Below, in pieces: positions 11,461 through 24,282 of a stretch of DNA of 64,000 bases. Location of the stretch: positions 30,601,977 through 30,665,976 of the forward strand of contig CM047809.1 of the NCBI GenBank assembly GCA_026214975.1, in the 5' to 3' direction. A program made the position numbers and the translations under genes. The notes beneath the pieces were generated by a model. It did no database searches. It was not told the DNA's origin and saw only the letters and a program-made list of their open reading frames with translations. This DNA is from Gentiana macrophylla. Taxonomy: Eukaryota; Streptophyta; Magnoliopsida; Gentianales; Gentianaceae. Positions within the stretch are counted from its first letter, which is position 1, and the number at the start of each line of letters is the position of its first letter.

Positions 11461-14400
11461 CTGAGGTGTGAGATTAAATCCTTGGAATGGTATGATAAAC
11501 TGCATGCATGACATCACGTTTATAATTCCTAAAATCATTATTAGTTGTGGTGTATGATTTGATTTATATTTCTGTCATAATTTATTTTTCAACTACATAT
11601 CATCTCAAGGTAACTAAACTGCTAAAATGATTATAATTGACTAATGATGACTTCGTGTACATGAAAAAGTAACGAGAACGTTGAACTCATTAATCAAGAA
11701 TGCAAATTAATTTTTCGGAAGAGGATGTTCCTCTTAAGTTTACAAACTTAAGTGACATTGATAAGTATGTCACTGCTGTGACTCATGTTGAACGGGAGAC
11801 AAATTAAAATTAGTTCAAAGATGACGAGAATGATATGGCATCAATCTCACTGGACATCCCACAGTTCACGAGTAGTGTCTACTCAAATGAACTGCTAGTT
11901 CGTGGCCATTTCCTTTAAAGAAATCCAAGAATGGGAAAGCTACTAGTGCAAGTCACCTAAAACTAAAAAAGTTTAAAAGCCTACACCGAAACATTAATGA
12001 AAGAAAGCATAGGATAAGGAAAGTGATTTTGGATTACTAACCTATGAATCCTTAGAGACTTTCTTAACCGGGAATTTGACTCGGAAGCTAAAGTTCTTTT
12101 GTAAAAACAAGGTAGCTATGCATTCATAATAGAAGAGTAGACAACGGGCAGTTATTTCAGCTAAGACAGTAGGAGTGATATAAGGAAACAAATTTTTTAT
12201 ACGATATCGGATTTTAATCCTTGAAATATCAAAGAAATATAATTTCTTTTTCAGATTCGTTGGAACAAATGGAAACACTTTACACCGATAACATGGTTAC
12301 CTTAAAGAAAGTGAATATAAAATTTGTATACGATTCTGAGACTCGGACTTTTGTATGATAAAGTCAAAACCACAAATTAATGCTAAAAAGGTATATGAAA
12401 CACATCATAAGCTATTAAGGTAAATGGTTTCCATATTGAGATAAACGATTCTTCAGCATCTATTAATTAGTGCATATTTCCTAGAGACATGATTTCAAGA
12501 CTAGCTAAGGGTGATTCCTATCTCCAGTCTAAGAAAAATATCTCTAAGGAAAAGTGACTAAGTAACCTTTCGATTAGGAAATGGTTATAGAGCTAAATAA
12601 GTACATTAGCTTGTTCATATTGAACTTCGGGGTCTTATGAAAGATACAAGCTAATGGGAGCTTTTGAGTGATAGACATTTTGTGTGAGACTACTCGAAAC
12701 GCCGATTAGTTTGTCTGAATATTTGGAGGAATCTCTGATATTACCAGAGAAGCGAGTATTCTATGCTCAGATATAGGCTATAGCATAGTTTTGGCACTGA
12801 TGCTCGGCCTCCCTCCGAGTGAAACAATTTCACTGAAAGGATAAACCATGGATTGCCTTATATTGTTTTTGATATGCTACAATACACTTCTTAACTCAAT
12901 TAAGATATTGGTTGCAAAATAACGGTTTACAATTTTATGTAAAACCAAGAAGTCTACCGAGAAGATGCTTATCAATTTATGGATAAGAAGTGAACTACGT
13001 TCACTCCACTTCTATAAATAGAGGCATTTAGCACCTGTGTTTGAAGGTAAGACTGGAGATTTTGTATACATGTTCAGATGGTGACTGTTCTTGAAATATC
13101 TTAATAAGATGAGTGAAGGTTGGTTATAAGATTCTTAAGATCGGATAGTGACGGTTGTATTGTCATAGCCTTTCTGAAAGAATGCTTAAAATAACAACCT
13201 TGGACCTTGAAGTAAAGTTACTCAAGGAGTTACTACCTGATTGAATCAGACCACATCCAACATTGGTTGTTGGGGATTACACTGATAAATACTGCTTATC
13301 CAGATCAGAATGTCGATCCACCCAAATGCAGTGGGAGTATGGTTTAACCATTGACCTGCTGTGATTGTGCAGACTTCACAGCCTGCTTGGGGTGATTGAT
13401 AACCTATGGTCTTTTGGACGGCTGTATAGGATTCGACAAGAAGAGGTTGGGTTAAGGCCATAAACCTGTAAATGGAGTTTTGGTAATCTAGTTATGTTCA
13501 CACTCTTGTGGAACCACCTGAGTGTCTCAGGTCCAGTGGGAGTAATTGGATCTACATGTAGAAGAGATGAATGAATGAGAAATTTTTATCTTTCAAAGCA
13601 AAGCCAAGTGGTCTAGGGGTAATTCCCTAAGAAGTAGATAGTTCAATAGGGGTGATGCTCTGAACCTTTCTCACCATTCAGCCTTGATTGACTTCTTGGA
13701 AAATAGATAGTTTGCTAAGGGTGATGCCCTGAAACTTTCTTACCTTTCAGCGGAGTCTGAATTCATTCGAAACAGAACGGGTTTTTAGCTCAAAGCCAAT
13801 TGTACATTGATTGCCTATGCTTATATCCATTGGCGGATTAAAACAAACCTCTAAGCCATTAAAAGCTACATATTTGAAATGTGTGGGCTTGAACAGAATA
13901 TTGATGAGTCTAGTAGACCAGAGAATCAATATTGGTAAAGTAGTGAATATTAGTGTCTATGAAAGGTGACGCTGAAACAGTTGTGAACAACATAGGCGTG
14001 TTATGTGAAGTCAGGAACTAACGAGCCAAGATTCTCCGAATATGAGATATAAACTATATTCTTAGAAATCGGTCGGTCGAATTCAGGAGAACAAGTTGTT
14101 GGCAATATCCCAACCATCTTTTTGGTTAAGATGATAATAAATTTTCATATGCAATATTCAACGAGTGGTTTCCTACCCAACCCCTCACGGAATAATTCTC
14201 TTAAATCTTCGGATATAGAGAAAATAGGATAGATTCTCTTTAGGATAGAGAAAGTCAGGTTATTAAAAGTCAATAACAGTCGAATCTTGGATTCGGACGT
14301 TAAGTAGCAGTATAGTTCATCTTCAAGTACCTTCGGAGAATGATGAGTAATATGCATCTATATTCAGGTGCATTCCTGAGTATTGTTCACAACGCTGATT

Positions 14401-14864
14401 CTGACTTATAGTCAGATTAAGGAGATCGTTAGTCGATCTCGGGCTCAGTGTTTACTCATTGAGATAGAGCTATAGTCTGGAGCAATCAATCACCGCCAAT
14501 TCGACTTTGTTAGTCGAGTACATAGCAACTTCTGGAGCAGCTAGAGTGGCGATATAATTTAAAAGTTCCGTTCTGATCTGGATTTAATTCTAGGTCTTGA
14601 TGAGCCGTTATGCAAAGGATTTTCGGAACCACAAGAGGTCAAAAGCATATTAAATGAGTACCCCTGATCAGACAGACCGTGCAGAGAGGTGACGTTTCGG
14701 TCCTAAAGATCACCTCGAAACCGACAACATGCTGATCAGTTTACAAATTCACGTTGCATTTAATGTCATTGATAAGCGCTTGGCGGGTAGGGTATTGAGA
14801 GATATGTCTCATCTGCTATAGAGCAAGTGAGAGAATGTTGTGCATATAATAAGAGTGTGGTGTG

Positions 14865-16682
14865 TGATGACGGTCAAATTATACCCGTAAATGTCATCAA
14901 CATTATCCTTAAATCGAGCCAAATAATATATATTTCGTATTAAATCACTTGTTTATATTTATTATTTAATGTTAAGTGATTATTAATATAATTTTTGGTA
15001 TTTAGCTATTTTTATTATTAAAGACCGATTTATTGTGCGATAATTGCTGATTTCGTAGATCGTGATAAATCGGGAAGATAAATATCGTGCAATCGAGAAA
15101 TCTCAAGATAATGAAGAGGAAAATCGGAGCATTAATCAAAGTATAAATCAGATCAGTTCAAAAGAATGCAGTGGGGAACAAGTCAGACAAAGAGACGCAT
15201 TTAACACGTGTAAAAAAGGGCTCGGTCGACCGAGCCTATCCATTCGGTTGACCGAGAGAGTCGGCTCGGTCACTTGAAGTTTATCCGGCAGAAATCGCGT
15301 GTATATCTTCTAGATCCTTCCTAGGTCGGCAAAAACTCTATATAAGCAAAGAAAGCCTGACTACGAAATTTGTAAAACACACCAACACACACCTTAGACA
15401 TATATACAATACCTTATACCTTTTTATCAATTACATTCATAGCTTTGGTACGTTACAATGTAGCTGTTCAGCAGTTTATTATGGCTGCAAATATGTAAGC
15501 CTATAATTTTCTGTTGATTTTATTTTAAGTAATTAATCCCTCCCAATTATTCTTTATCGTTTGAATTAGTTAATCAAAGCTAGATGATGTAGATCTAGGC
15601 TATGACGTTAGGAATGTGGCGACTCCTTGTCTATGAGGATCCAATAACCTACGTCATACACTAAGTATTTATTCATGAATCTACTTGATTTAATTAATGC
15701 GTATCTATGTTAGTTTATATGAATACTGTGAGAATTACTATTTTAGTCCGTATTGTATGAGAAACGCTGAGAGATATATTCTAAGATGTATTCTGGGTTG
15801 AAATCGTTCGGGTGACCGAAAGGTGTCATTCGGTCGACCGAGGCCTTACACTCGGTCGACCGAGCCCTGTTTCATCAGTTATTTTTGCCACATCTTTATG
15901 GTTAGGTTAACCTAGTTGAATTTATTATCTCAGTAGGTATGGCTATGGCTACGTTACTCGCTTAGTTTAATTAAAATGTGTAAAAAGGAAATACCAATAT
16001 AAAACTCTTAGGTAGGCTTATGAATTGCTCTTCATGGATGTTCAGCGTTATCTAGGTAGGTTTATAGTTGGGGATTGCTAGCACCTGATTATACATACGT
16101 CGTAGATTAGCATGAGACTATAACTTGGTAATTGCTAGTTGGACGAGAGCTTGAGTAATCATTTAGGAAGTATGCCTAACCATAGGAATGTTGCCTAGAC
16201 GAGGTGTACGGTTAATATCGGCATCCTTGGAGCCGTAAGCGTGCAAGTTATATGAGATGGATACCCAACAGGTGAAGTCACGTAATGTAGCACAGTGATC
16301 TAGCAACCTAACCGGTGCTAAGTCAAGTTAAAGAGGATGACTCCCGTAGCCAATCTAAGATAGATACCAACGGATTGGCAGCTTAATAAGTTCGGCTTTA
16401 TTATATAAATTATCTAGGTCCAAACGATAAAGACTATAATTGGGGAGGTTAATTACGTTGTGTCGAGTCGTGTCTTTACCTTTCTTGTCCTTTGTTGGTC
16501 GTAGATGCAACTTCTCTATGTCCTTGACATGTTTAATTAATTGTTTGTATATAAGATGATCCACAATTGGTTCCTGTGGGATCGACCTTGATTCACTATA
16601 GCTATACTACGATGGGCCTAGTCCTCTTGCTAGTATTGGTTTATGGTGGTCAAGTATATTATAACCTGATTGACCCCGATCA
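14865..16682 (+). mobile_element. E2 5' LTR
   Basis: 1.82 kb. TATA box ctatataagc at about 15338-15347. Upstream of it lie the perfect 16-bp palindrome gctcggtcgaccgagc (15220-15235) and a second related box (15243-15256). Three more boxes of the same core occur downstream at 15807-15820, 15829-15842 and 15851-15864. The end carries the block ctgtgggatcgacc...cctcttgctagta shared with E1 and E3. Confidence 0.95.
15220..15256. promoter_or_regulatory. Paired GGTCGACC-core palindromes upstream of the E2 TATA box
   Basis: A perfect 16-bp palindrome is followed 8 bp later by a second box with the core cggttgaccg. In the partner LTR the first box is identical (20937-20952) and the second is a perfect tcggtcgaccga (20960-20971). 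Position about 80-120 bp upstream of the TATA box suggests an upstream promoter element; function is inferred. Confidence 0.6.
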
Positions 16683-16688
16683 AGTTTT

Positions 16689-16706
16689 TGGCGCCGTTGC
16701 CGGGGA
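16689..16706 (+). promoter_or_regulatory. E2 primer binding site, tRNA-Asp
   Basis: TGGCGCCGTTGCCGGGGA, complementary over 18 nt to the 3' end of plant tRNA-Asp including CCA. It starts 6 nt after the LTR end. Use of tRNA-Asp is usual for Athila elements. Confidence 0.95.
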
Positions 16707-18111
16707 ACCAACGGTCAATTTTATATATAAATAATTTTTTACTCATGTCGAGTTTTCTGTTTTAGAGTCTGTTTTTACGTCCCTCTAGTTGTCTGCTCTG
16801 TGTAAAAATTCCAGAATCTGGAACAACTGGTTTCGCTCCCAGTGAGACTGCCTCTCGTTGCCAGCGAGCCTGGTTCTATTTTCTGGGACTTCGCGTGTCT
16901 GCTTATCCCGTATGTTTAATCCGTAGGTCCGATAGCGCATGGGAAACCATGTTAAAATCGATCTACGGTCTGTTTTGTTTTTCTTCTGTTTGCAGAAACC
17001 AGGGAAGCAATAATCTAAGTCAGTAATTTTTCGCGGGCGCTGAGAAAATAACCCAACAAACATGTGGAGCTACGAATCTAAGATGGGAAAAGCGATTGAA
17101 GCAAATACCTTTAAAGCACCAAGATGGCTCCGAAAAAAATTTAAAGGCTTAAATTCTTCGTGGTACAATGTTGAAGGCAAGGTACTACCTTTTTTTGCTT
17201 ATGTTTTACTACCTTTTGGTTTTTTGAGCATAAGTTAGCCTATACATGAACCTTAGTATGAATCTTAGCCCGGAGTTGGTTTGTAAGAATAATTTTATTA
17301 GTGTCGAAGGTTTTGCCCATATCTGCTCTCATCTGTAGGTGTAAGAAAACATGTAGTCGTTGAAAGGAAGCACTTGAAAAAAGAGTTCCTCGTAGTTCTC
17401 GTTAAAATCTCATTGTCCTATGCATGAGATTGCTTCTACTGCGCCATGGGAGCAACAAATTGTGTAGTTTAAGCATTCAAAATATAAAGAAGACGTTGAG
17501 TTTTGAGAGAACACAATCTTCTCGATTTCGTTGAGTTTTATGGTGATGGCTTCTCGGTGAACCCACCTTAAAATGAAACGAGATTACGCTTTGGGTGACA
17601 ATTTAGAAATCGGAGACTCTTAGTACATGGGTTCGAAATGGTCTAACCATGGTCAAGGCGAGTTCAATCGAGCTTCGCTCAACCGACTCCACTCCGCGTG
17701 TGATGTACGTTGCGGCGCTTCAACAAGACTTAGCATAGCCGATAAGCCTTCGGGCTAAACGGGCTTAATCTTGACGGATTGGCCTGAATCATCACATATG
17801 TTCCAACGAATAAGACGGCGTAGGCTTGCCTACATATGAGCACCTTATTCGGAGTACTTTGATTCATTGTTTCTTATTGTCAAGGCCAAAACCGTAATTT
17901 TAACTGAGTTTCTTAGAATTCACTAATTCCTAAAAACGAGAGCCGAGGTAAGAGCTTTGGATAAATGGTATGGATAAATGTCGTTTCCTAGGTCTCACAA
18001 CCAAAGGAAGGGTATTAATCCGCAACAGCGATGGGCCCACCTCTTATAGTGCTCAGAGTGGTCAATATCTCGTGATCCAAGAATAATGACTGACAAGGAT
18101 ACTTTTTGGAA
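16707..18111 (+). mobile_element. E2 interior, 5' part
   Basis: Non-coding leader. A strong 3' splice-like site (pyrimidine tract then tgcag) ends at 16995, about 310 bp after the primer site; E3 has an equivalent one. A short stretch from 17060 could code for about 50 residues but matches nothing I know. 17650-17830 is GC-richer than its surroundings and unidentified. Confidence 0.6.
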
Positions 18112-18161
18112 AGTCGAGCTGAGGACTTTAAACTCAGAACTACTTCTTTAAAACCCTTAGG
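18112..18161 (+). repeat. Conserved post-pol motif of Athila-like elements (E2 copy)
   Basis: agtcgagctgaggactttaa through cccttagg closely matches E3 at 54318-54366 and, more loosely, E4 at 49091-49138 (agtcgagccaacgacgttaa). In E4 it lies just after the integrase stop, so it marks the pol end even where pol is gone. Confidence 0.75.
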
Positions 18162-18479
18162 AATTTAGGTTTTGTTTTCTTTGAGTCAAATAAAAGTAAC
18201 GTGACATATGTTGAGGTTTTTTATTTTGCCGTGTTCCGATGGCCATTGGGCTAAGGATGTGCAAAACTTTTTTACTTAATATAGGCCACGTGAAATAGAG
18301 TTTCGTAGGAGAGTCAAGAAATTGCTAAAGAAAAGGAAATTTAGCAATCCACCTTAAGATGGAGGCATTAAGAGAACTTGAGAATTACTGAAAATGTAAC
18401 AGAGAATGATTGGTGTGAACAAGAACAATTTTGGTCAACTTCTAAAACCTTTTAGAAAGGTGATCCAAGTGAAAATCCA

Positions 18480-18790
18480 AAGTAGTGTGCAATTCATTCT
18501 GCAATTATCCTTATCATTCCCTTTACACTTTTTCACCTTCAAACTTTTCAATCCTCTCACCAATCCGCTCTAACAATTCACATTTCTAACCATTCTTTCA
18601 TCGCCTCTTTTCTTTCCATCCGTTTCACTCTCCCACCCAATCTCATTCCTTTAAACAATTCTCAATCCCATAAACACAATTTCTTACCCACCCTTTATCT
18701 TTTCTTCCCATCCTTATGTGTATCTTTTTCTAAACCCATCATAGTCTCAACCTCCATTTTGTTTACTCAATACCTATGTGTTGCGGAATT
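18480..18790 (+). promoter_or_regulatory. Pyrimidine-rich leader-like tract in E2
   Basis: About 300 bp strongly biased to C, T and A with almost no G. It resembles the leader before the post-pol ORF of E3 (about 54771-55110). No ORF follows here; only scattered stop-rich sequence to 19600. Role as a relic subgenomic leader is inferred. Confidence 0.45.
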
Positions 18791-19617
18791 TGAAATATTG
18801 CTAAGCTTTAATGATTATTTTTTATCATTTTGATTTTCATGATCCTAGTTGGGGTAAGTGTAGCTCTGACCCTAACTAGATTTTAAAGGTTTTTGGTTCG
18901 ATCAAAGTACAACTTATCTTTCTACCGGACGTTTTAAATTTCACATTTTTTCCATCTATTCCGGCATTTATAGATGATCAGTTTTGTTCTACATTATCAC
19001 ACCGATCAGACCTTGTTGATGACGGTTATGACTTTTACGTGATACATTGGGTTATTAGTAATTTCGAGGAGTAGTTACATCCCCCTAAGTTGTTGATATC
19101 CAATGCAAGCGAGAAGTTTCTACGTTAAGTATTTGATTTTATCTTTAGCCAATAGGTCGCATTCAATAAGTTATACCTTACCAAGTTTCTCTTTTCCTGG
19201 ATTGAATACCTTTTCGATCGCGTCACCCTTGTGTTTTCCCACGTCGGGTAATGCTTTTTGATCTTTGTCTTCTCCACCCGGTTTTAAGAATATTTAGGCG
19301 GTGGAGGTTGTAGATGAAGACCACCATCTTTAGTTGCTTGTTTATTTTTCTTTCTATTTAGTATTTTTCTTTTGGTTTCCCTTGTCATTGGTTGTATAAA
19401 ATAAAGTGGCTTAAACTTGCTTTTAGGTATTTATACCTCATTATCGCCACATTATTTTATAACTTCCATGGACATGGTATTTGACGGTTTCGTGGAGTTT
19501 GTTTGCTTATACAGATGTGTTTATCTCTCCACGACGTCTTTGAAATTTACTCCGATCTTTTTCTTTACTTGGACCCGCTCTGAGCTAAGTCTTTTCTTAA
19601 ATTCTCATTTATTTTTG

Positions 19618-19653
19618 TCATTGAGGACAATGCCATGTTTAAGTGGGGGGTAG
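19618..19653 (+). promoter_or_regulatory. E2 upstream polypurine tract with CATTG...CAATG inverted repeat
   Basis: cattgaggacaatg (arms CATTG/CAATG) is followed by tttaagtggggggtag. The tract equals the one used at the LTR boundary 930 bp downstream. E3 has the same module at 56714-56749. Confidence 0.7.
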
Positions 19654-20564
19654 GAGACTTAGCCATGTTATGTTATAATTGAAAATTGAATGAAACGGCA
19701 CATGATTGAAAAAATTGAATAAATTTCATATTATGTATCTCGTACCCTTAGAATTGTGAGTTCCTAGCTAAGAATTGATAGGAAAGGAACCAAGTTTCAT
19801 GAGTACGTGATCATTTTATACTTATGTTAAGTAAATTTAAGGATATTCATGCCCGTTTTTGCAAGTAGTTATTTATTATTCAATTACTCAATCTGTGAAT
19901 CGAGTATACCGCAAATCATAATAATCGATTTAAATTATGTGTACATTGCATAGATGATTGGTTATGTGAACTTAGTATCAATATCTATCTCACGATGCAT
20001 TCTTATCTTTTAGCCATTAAAGCGAGTAATAAGCTTGAGACGCACTGTGTTTTAGCAAAATGTTAGACACTGGGCTTGTAGTGACATTACCAAAGTAGCC
20101 CCGCTTTGTGGTAATATTCGATGCTATACATGATCTAAGATAGGGGATACTCTAAAAGTTTTCTTCCTTGAGATTGATAGTATTTGAAAAATATGAAGAA
20201 TTGAAGAAATTCAACTTTTAAGAGGCTTTGAGTAGTACTCGGTCTCCAAGTCCAAAATCCCGATAGATACGCTCTTGCTTATTGCTCTAGTGCTCTGACC
20301 ATTGCGAGGCATAAGAAGTATGAATGCTGAGGTCGGTAGGTTGAGATTGCGAAGTTAGCATAAACTCTAATCTTGCCACGAATATATAAAACGAAATGCA
20401 CATGCACACATCACTTCAATTCATAGTAAGTAGTGAATAATGGATATCTTATGAGCATGACTAGTATGAGTTGACTTGAGTTTCTTGTGTAAGTATGATT
20501 TGACCATAGAAAATGTTTTCTTGGGGAATGACTTATTGATGCTTTGTTCGGGACGATCAAAGTC

Positions 20565-20579
20565 TAAGTGGGGGGTAGT
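20565..20579 (+). promoter_or_regulatory. E2 polypurine tract at the 3' LTR
   Basis: aagtggggggtagt lies directly before the LTR start at 20580, preceded by gatcaaagtc as in the other Athila-like elements here. Confidence 0.9.
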
Positions 20580-22392
20580 TGATGACGGTCAAATTATACC
20601 CGTAAATGTCATCAACATTATCCTTAAATCGAGCCAAATAATATATATTTCGTATTAAATCACTTGTTTATATTTATTATTTAATGTTAAGTGATTATTA
20701 ATATGATTTTTGGTATTTAGCTATTTTTATTATTAAAGACCGATTTATTGTGCGATAATTGCTGATTTTGTAGATCGTGATAAATCGGGAAGATAAATAT
20801 CAGCGCAATCGATCGAAAAATCTCAAGATAATGAAGAGGAAAATCGGAGCATTAATCAAAGTATAAATCGGATCAGTTCAAAAGAATGCAATGGGGAACA
20901 AGTCGGACAAAGAGACGCGTTTAACACGTGTAAAGGGCTCGGTCGACCGAGCCTATCCATTCGGTCGACCGAGAGAGTCGGCTCGGTCACTTGAAGTTTA
21001 TCCGGTAGAAATCGCGTGTATATCTTCTAGATCCTTCCTAGGTCGGAAAAAACCTCTATATAAGTAGCAGCTACGAAATTTGTAAAAATACACCAACACA
21101 CACCTTAGACATATATACAATACCTTATACCTTTTTATCAATTACATTCATAGCTTTGGTACGTTACAATGTAGTCAGTCATCAATAGATTTATTATGGC
21201 TGCAAATATGTAAGCCTTTAATTTTCTGTTGTTTTTATTTTAAGTAATTAATCCCTCCCAATTATGCTTTATCGTTTGAATTAGTTAATCATAGCTAGAT
21301 GATGTAGATCTAGGCTATGACGTTAGGAATGTGGCGACTCCTTGTCTATGAGGATCCAATAACCTACGTCATACACTTAGTATTTATTCATGAATCTACT
21401 TGATTTAATTAATGCGTATCTATGTTAGTTTATATGAATACTGTGCGAATTACTATTTTAGTCCGTATTGTATGAGAAACGCTGAGAGATATATTCTAAG
21501 ATGTATTCTGGGTTGAAATCGTTCGGGTGACCGAAAGGTGTCATTCGGTTGACCGAGGCCTTACACTCGGTCGACCGAGCCCTGTTTCATCAGTTATTTT
21601 TTCCACGTCTTTATGGTTAGGTTAACCTAGTTGAATTTATTATCTCAGTAGGTATGGCTATGGCTACGTTACTCGCTTAGTTTAATTAAAATGTGTAAAA
21701 AGGAAATACCAATATAAAACTCTTAGGTAGGCTTATGAATTGCTCTTCACGGACGTTCATCGTTATCTAGGTAGGTTTATAGTTGGGGATTGCTAGCACC
21801 TGATTATACATACGTCGTAGATTAGCATGAGACTATAACTTGGTAATTGCTAGTTGGACGAGAGCTTGAGTAATCGTTTAGGAAGTACGCCTAACCATAG
21901 GAATGTTTCCTAGACGAGGTGTACGGTTAATATCGGCATCCTTGGAGCCGTAAGCGTGCAAGTTATATGAGATGGATACCCAACAGGTGAAGTCACGTAA
22001 TGTAGCACAGTGATCTAGCAACCTAACCGGTTCTAAGTCAAGTTAAAGAGGATGACTCCCGTAGCCAATCTAAGATAGATACCAACGGATTGACAGTTAA
22101 TAAGTTCAGTTTATTATATAAATTATCTAGGTCCAAACGATAAAGACTATAATTAGGGAGGTTAATTACGTTGTGTCGAGTCGTGTCTTTACCTTTCTTG
22201 TCCTTTGTTGGTCGTAGACCGCCTCTATGTCCTTGACATGTTTAATTAATTGTTTGTGTATAAGATGATCCACAATTGGTTCCCTGTGGGATCGACCTTG
22301 ATTCACTATAGCTATACTACGATGGGCCTAGTCCTCTTGCTAGTATTGGTTTATGGTGGTCAAGTATATTATAACCTGATTGACCCCGATCA
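20580..22392 (+). mobile_element. E2 3' LTR
   Basis: 1.81 kb, ends CCCCGATCA followed by the duplication gtgtg. It matches the 5' LTR closely. The larger differences are clustered, for example the segment after tacaatgtag (15463 versus 21174), where CTG and CAG triplets in one copy are replaced by other words in the other. Confidence 0.95.
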
Positions 22393-22397
22393 GTGTG

Positions 22398-22441
22398 CTC
22401 TAAAAACAATTGTTGCTTGTCTTTACAGGCAATGGGGAGAT
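22398..22441 (+). mobile_element. C1 interior end and polypurine tract
   Basis: Short continuation of the C1 interior after E2, ending caatggggagat directly before the LTR start at 22442. It carries the same gttgcttgtc-ttac-ggcaa phrase that recurs inside the LTR. Confidence 0.8.
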
Positions 22442-24282
22442 TGTTGGATGTAGTGCCCAAAAGACAATTGTTGCTTGTCCTTACGGGCAAGTGGGAGATT
22501 GTTGGAAGTAGTGCCCGAAAGACAATTTAAGTAATTGTTTTTATAATTAATATATGACAGATTTATTCTCATCTTATTATTTGCTTCGTGCTCGTATCAT
22601 ATATAGCCCCATAACTACTGAAATCCCCAACTTGTATCATATATAGCCCCATAACTTAGTGTGTGTCACACATGAGGATTAAGTTTATAGTGATACACTT
22701 GAACTATTAGTCCGTGGAGAACTTAATCAAAGTATGGGGTCTTTTGATTAAACCACCATTAATGCGCCCAGAACACTTTATGGTGCGACCGTCTTATCCG
22801 GTCCGTCGAGATTGGTTATCTAAGTGGGGCATTTATATATGATGTAGTCATATAGGACTGGACCTATTTAATCTACATTTCTCATATAATTCCGTGATTG
22901 AGAAATCTTATTAAATCACAAGATTTTCATATATGGATTAACCTTAATCCTGAAGTGATTGCAGAATCCTGCTTGTTTCAAGATAGGGTTTGATGTGTTC
23001 GTTAAGGATTGGAAGATGCGCGGTCCGAATCACTTTCACGTTGGAACTATTTTGGAATGAGTGAGAATTGTGTATCTCACAGATATGGAATTCATTCCTT
23101 CCTGCGGGAAGTAGAAAGACAATCCCCTTATTTGTTCATCCTAGAAACTGATCGATCTGCGGAGTTCATATTGGTTATGAACTAATTTATCACTAGTGGT
23201 TATGGTAAATAAGGATAAGATGTAATTAAGAAGGTTTAAGGAAACATTCCCGCTTCATTACTGATAGTCAATGGAGGGCTAATCTATATGTAATGATTAT
23301 ATCAATGGACACTTATTAACTTGACATCTTGAGAATAAGTTATATATATAATCGATATAGTTCAGTTTCAGATTTATGGTGGCGTAATTCAGAAATTAAT
23401 AAGTTGAATAGAAATGTTATGTTCGATGAATATTTTATTCAATTTTTGTAGCTACTGGTTATAGGTCCATGGTCCCTGGGTTGGCTCCTAATACGCGAGT
23501 GAATTCTCGTATTTTGGAACCTCGAGAATAAATTAAATAGTTGGTCTATTTAATGAATATGCGGATATTATTTATTCGGTAAATAATATGTAATATAGAA
23601 AAGATATTTTCTATTATCCCAATTGGCATAAAAAAAATAGCGCCACTTTATTTGATTTTGGGAAAGAAATTTTCTCCCAATTAATTATAATGTGGAAAAT
23701 TTAATTATTTATGTGATAAATAATTATAAATAAGAAATTAGTTTTCTTATTGGATAAATAGGAAATTTGTTTTCCTATTGGATAAATATTTTATTTTTCC
23801 TTAAAGGAAAAGATAAATTTGTATGTATAAGATAAAATCTCAAACTATTTGTTATTACCTTATATAAAGAGAGTTTCTCCCAACACCAAACAGATTGAAT
23901 CCAACACCGTTTGTGAGAAGAAAAAAAAACCAACGCCTATTTTGAATAAAGGAGAGAAATTTTGTTTTCTTGTCTTAGCCATTGGGAAGAAGAAAAACTA
24001 GGCTTTTCTTGAAGGCATATTCGAGGAGATTCAAATACGAGATCGACGTCCACCAGTCGTCGCTTGGAAATACAATCCGAAAATCACGGCATCTCGATTC
24101 GGTTGGGTAATCTCATAACATTTTCTTTAGGGTATTAATTAATCGTTCATCAGTTAATTAGATCGTAAAATTGATGCTTCCGTTATAGATCTTGATCTAA
24201 TCAAGATCTAGATGATTCTGACTCGACTCGATTCATTCGAATCAGGTTTTCGGGTCGGATTCAGATCCCGACAACTCCAACA
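22442..24282 (+). mobile_element. C1 3' LTR
   Basis: 1.84 kb partner of 7759-9606 with the same duplicated start (second start at 22500), TATA box tatataaag at about 23861-23869, hairpin at 24187-24209, and end CAACTCCAACA. The right flank gttgt matches the left flank attgt in four of five bases. Confidence 0.85.

Larger units (their letters stand above)
9622..14864 (+). mobile_element. C1 interior, non-coding
   Basis: About 5.2 kb with no recognisable gag, protease, integrase or RT pattern in any frame; open frames are under 100 codons and lack family motifs. It has a three-unit tandem array (about 10440-11050), two copies of a 20-bp motif (11261 and 11441) and scattered weaker internal similarity (for example paired tttctacctttcag-like phrases near 13650-13750). 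Length and lack of genes fit a LARD that depends on another element's proteins. Confidence 0.7.
14865..22392 (+). mobile_element. E2: non-autonomous Athila-like Ty3 element without genes
   Basis: Complete 7.5 kb element: LTRs 14865-16682 and 20580-22392 (TGATGACGG...CCGATCA), a tRNA-Asp primer site, a polypurine tract, and a perfect 5-bp duplication gtgtg at 14860-14864 and 22393-22397. The 3.9 kb interior has no gag or pol. It keeps a conserved post-pol motif, a pyrimidine-rich leader and two polypurine tracts, all in the same order as in E3. The LTR pair is close, so E2 is younger than its host C1. Confidence 0.95.
7759..24282 (+). mobile_element. C1: large non-coding Copia derivative (LARD-like), holding E2
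   Basis: LTRs 7759-9606 and 22442-24282, beginning TGTTGGATGTAG and ending CAACTCCAACA. The left LTR is followed by a Copia-type primer site and the right one is preceded by a purine tract. Flanks are attgt (left) and gttgt (right), a 5-bp duplication with one mismatch. The interior (9607-14864 plus 22398-22441) has no gag or pol. E2 is inserted in it with its own duplication. Element length without E2 is about 9 kb. Confidence 0.85.

Noticed and set aside
16689..16706. tRNA-Asp-like sequence
   Set aside because: Only the 18-nt complement of the tRNA 3' end is present, in primer-site position after an LTR; not a tRNA gene. Same for 42500 and 52837.
17650..17830. GC-richer patch in E2 as a captured host gene or rDNA piece
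   Set aside because: No frame, no intron-exon pattern and no match to rRNA that I recognise.
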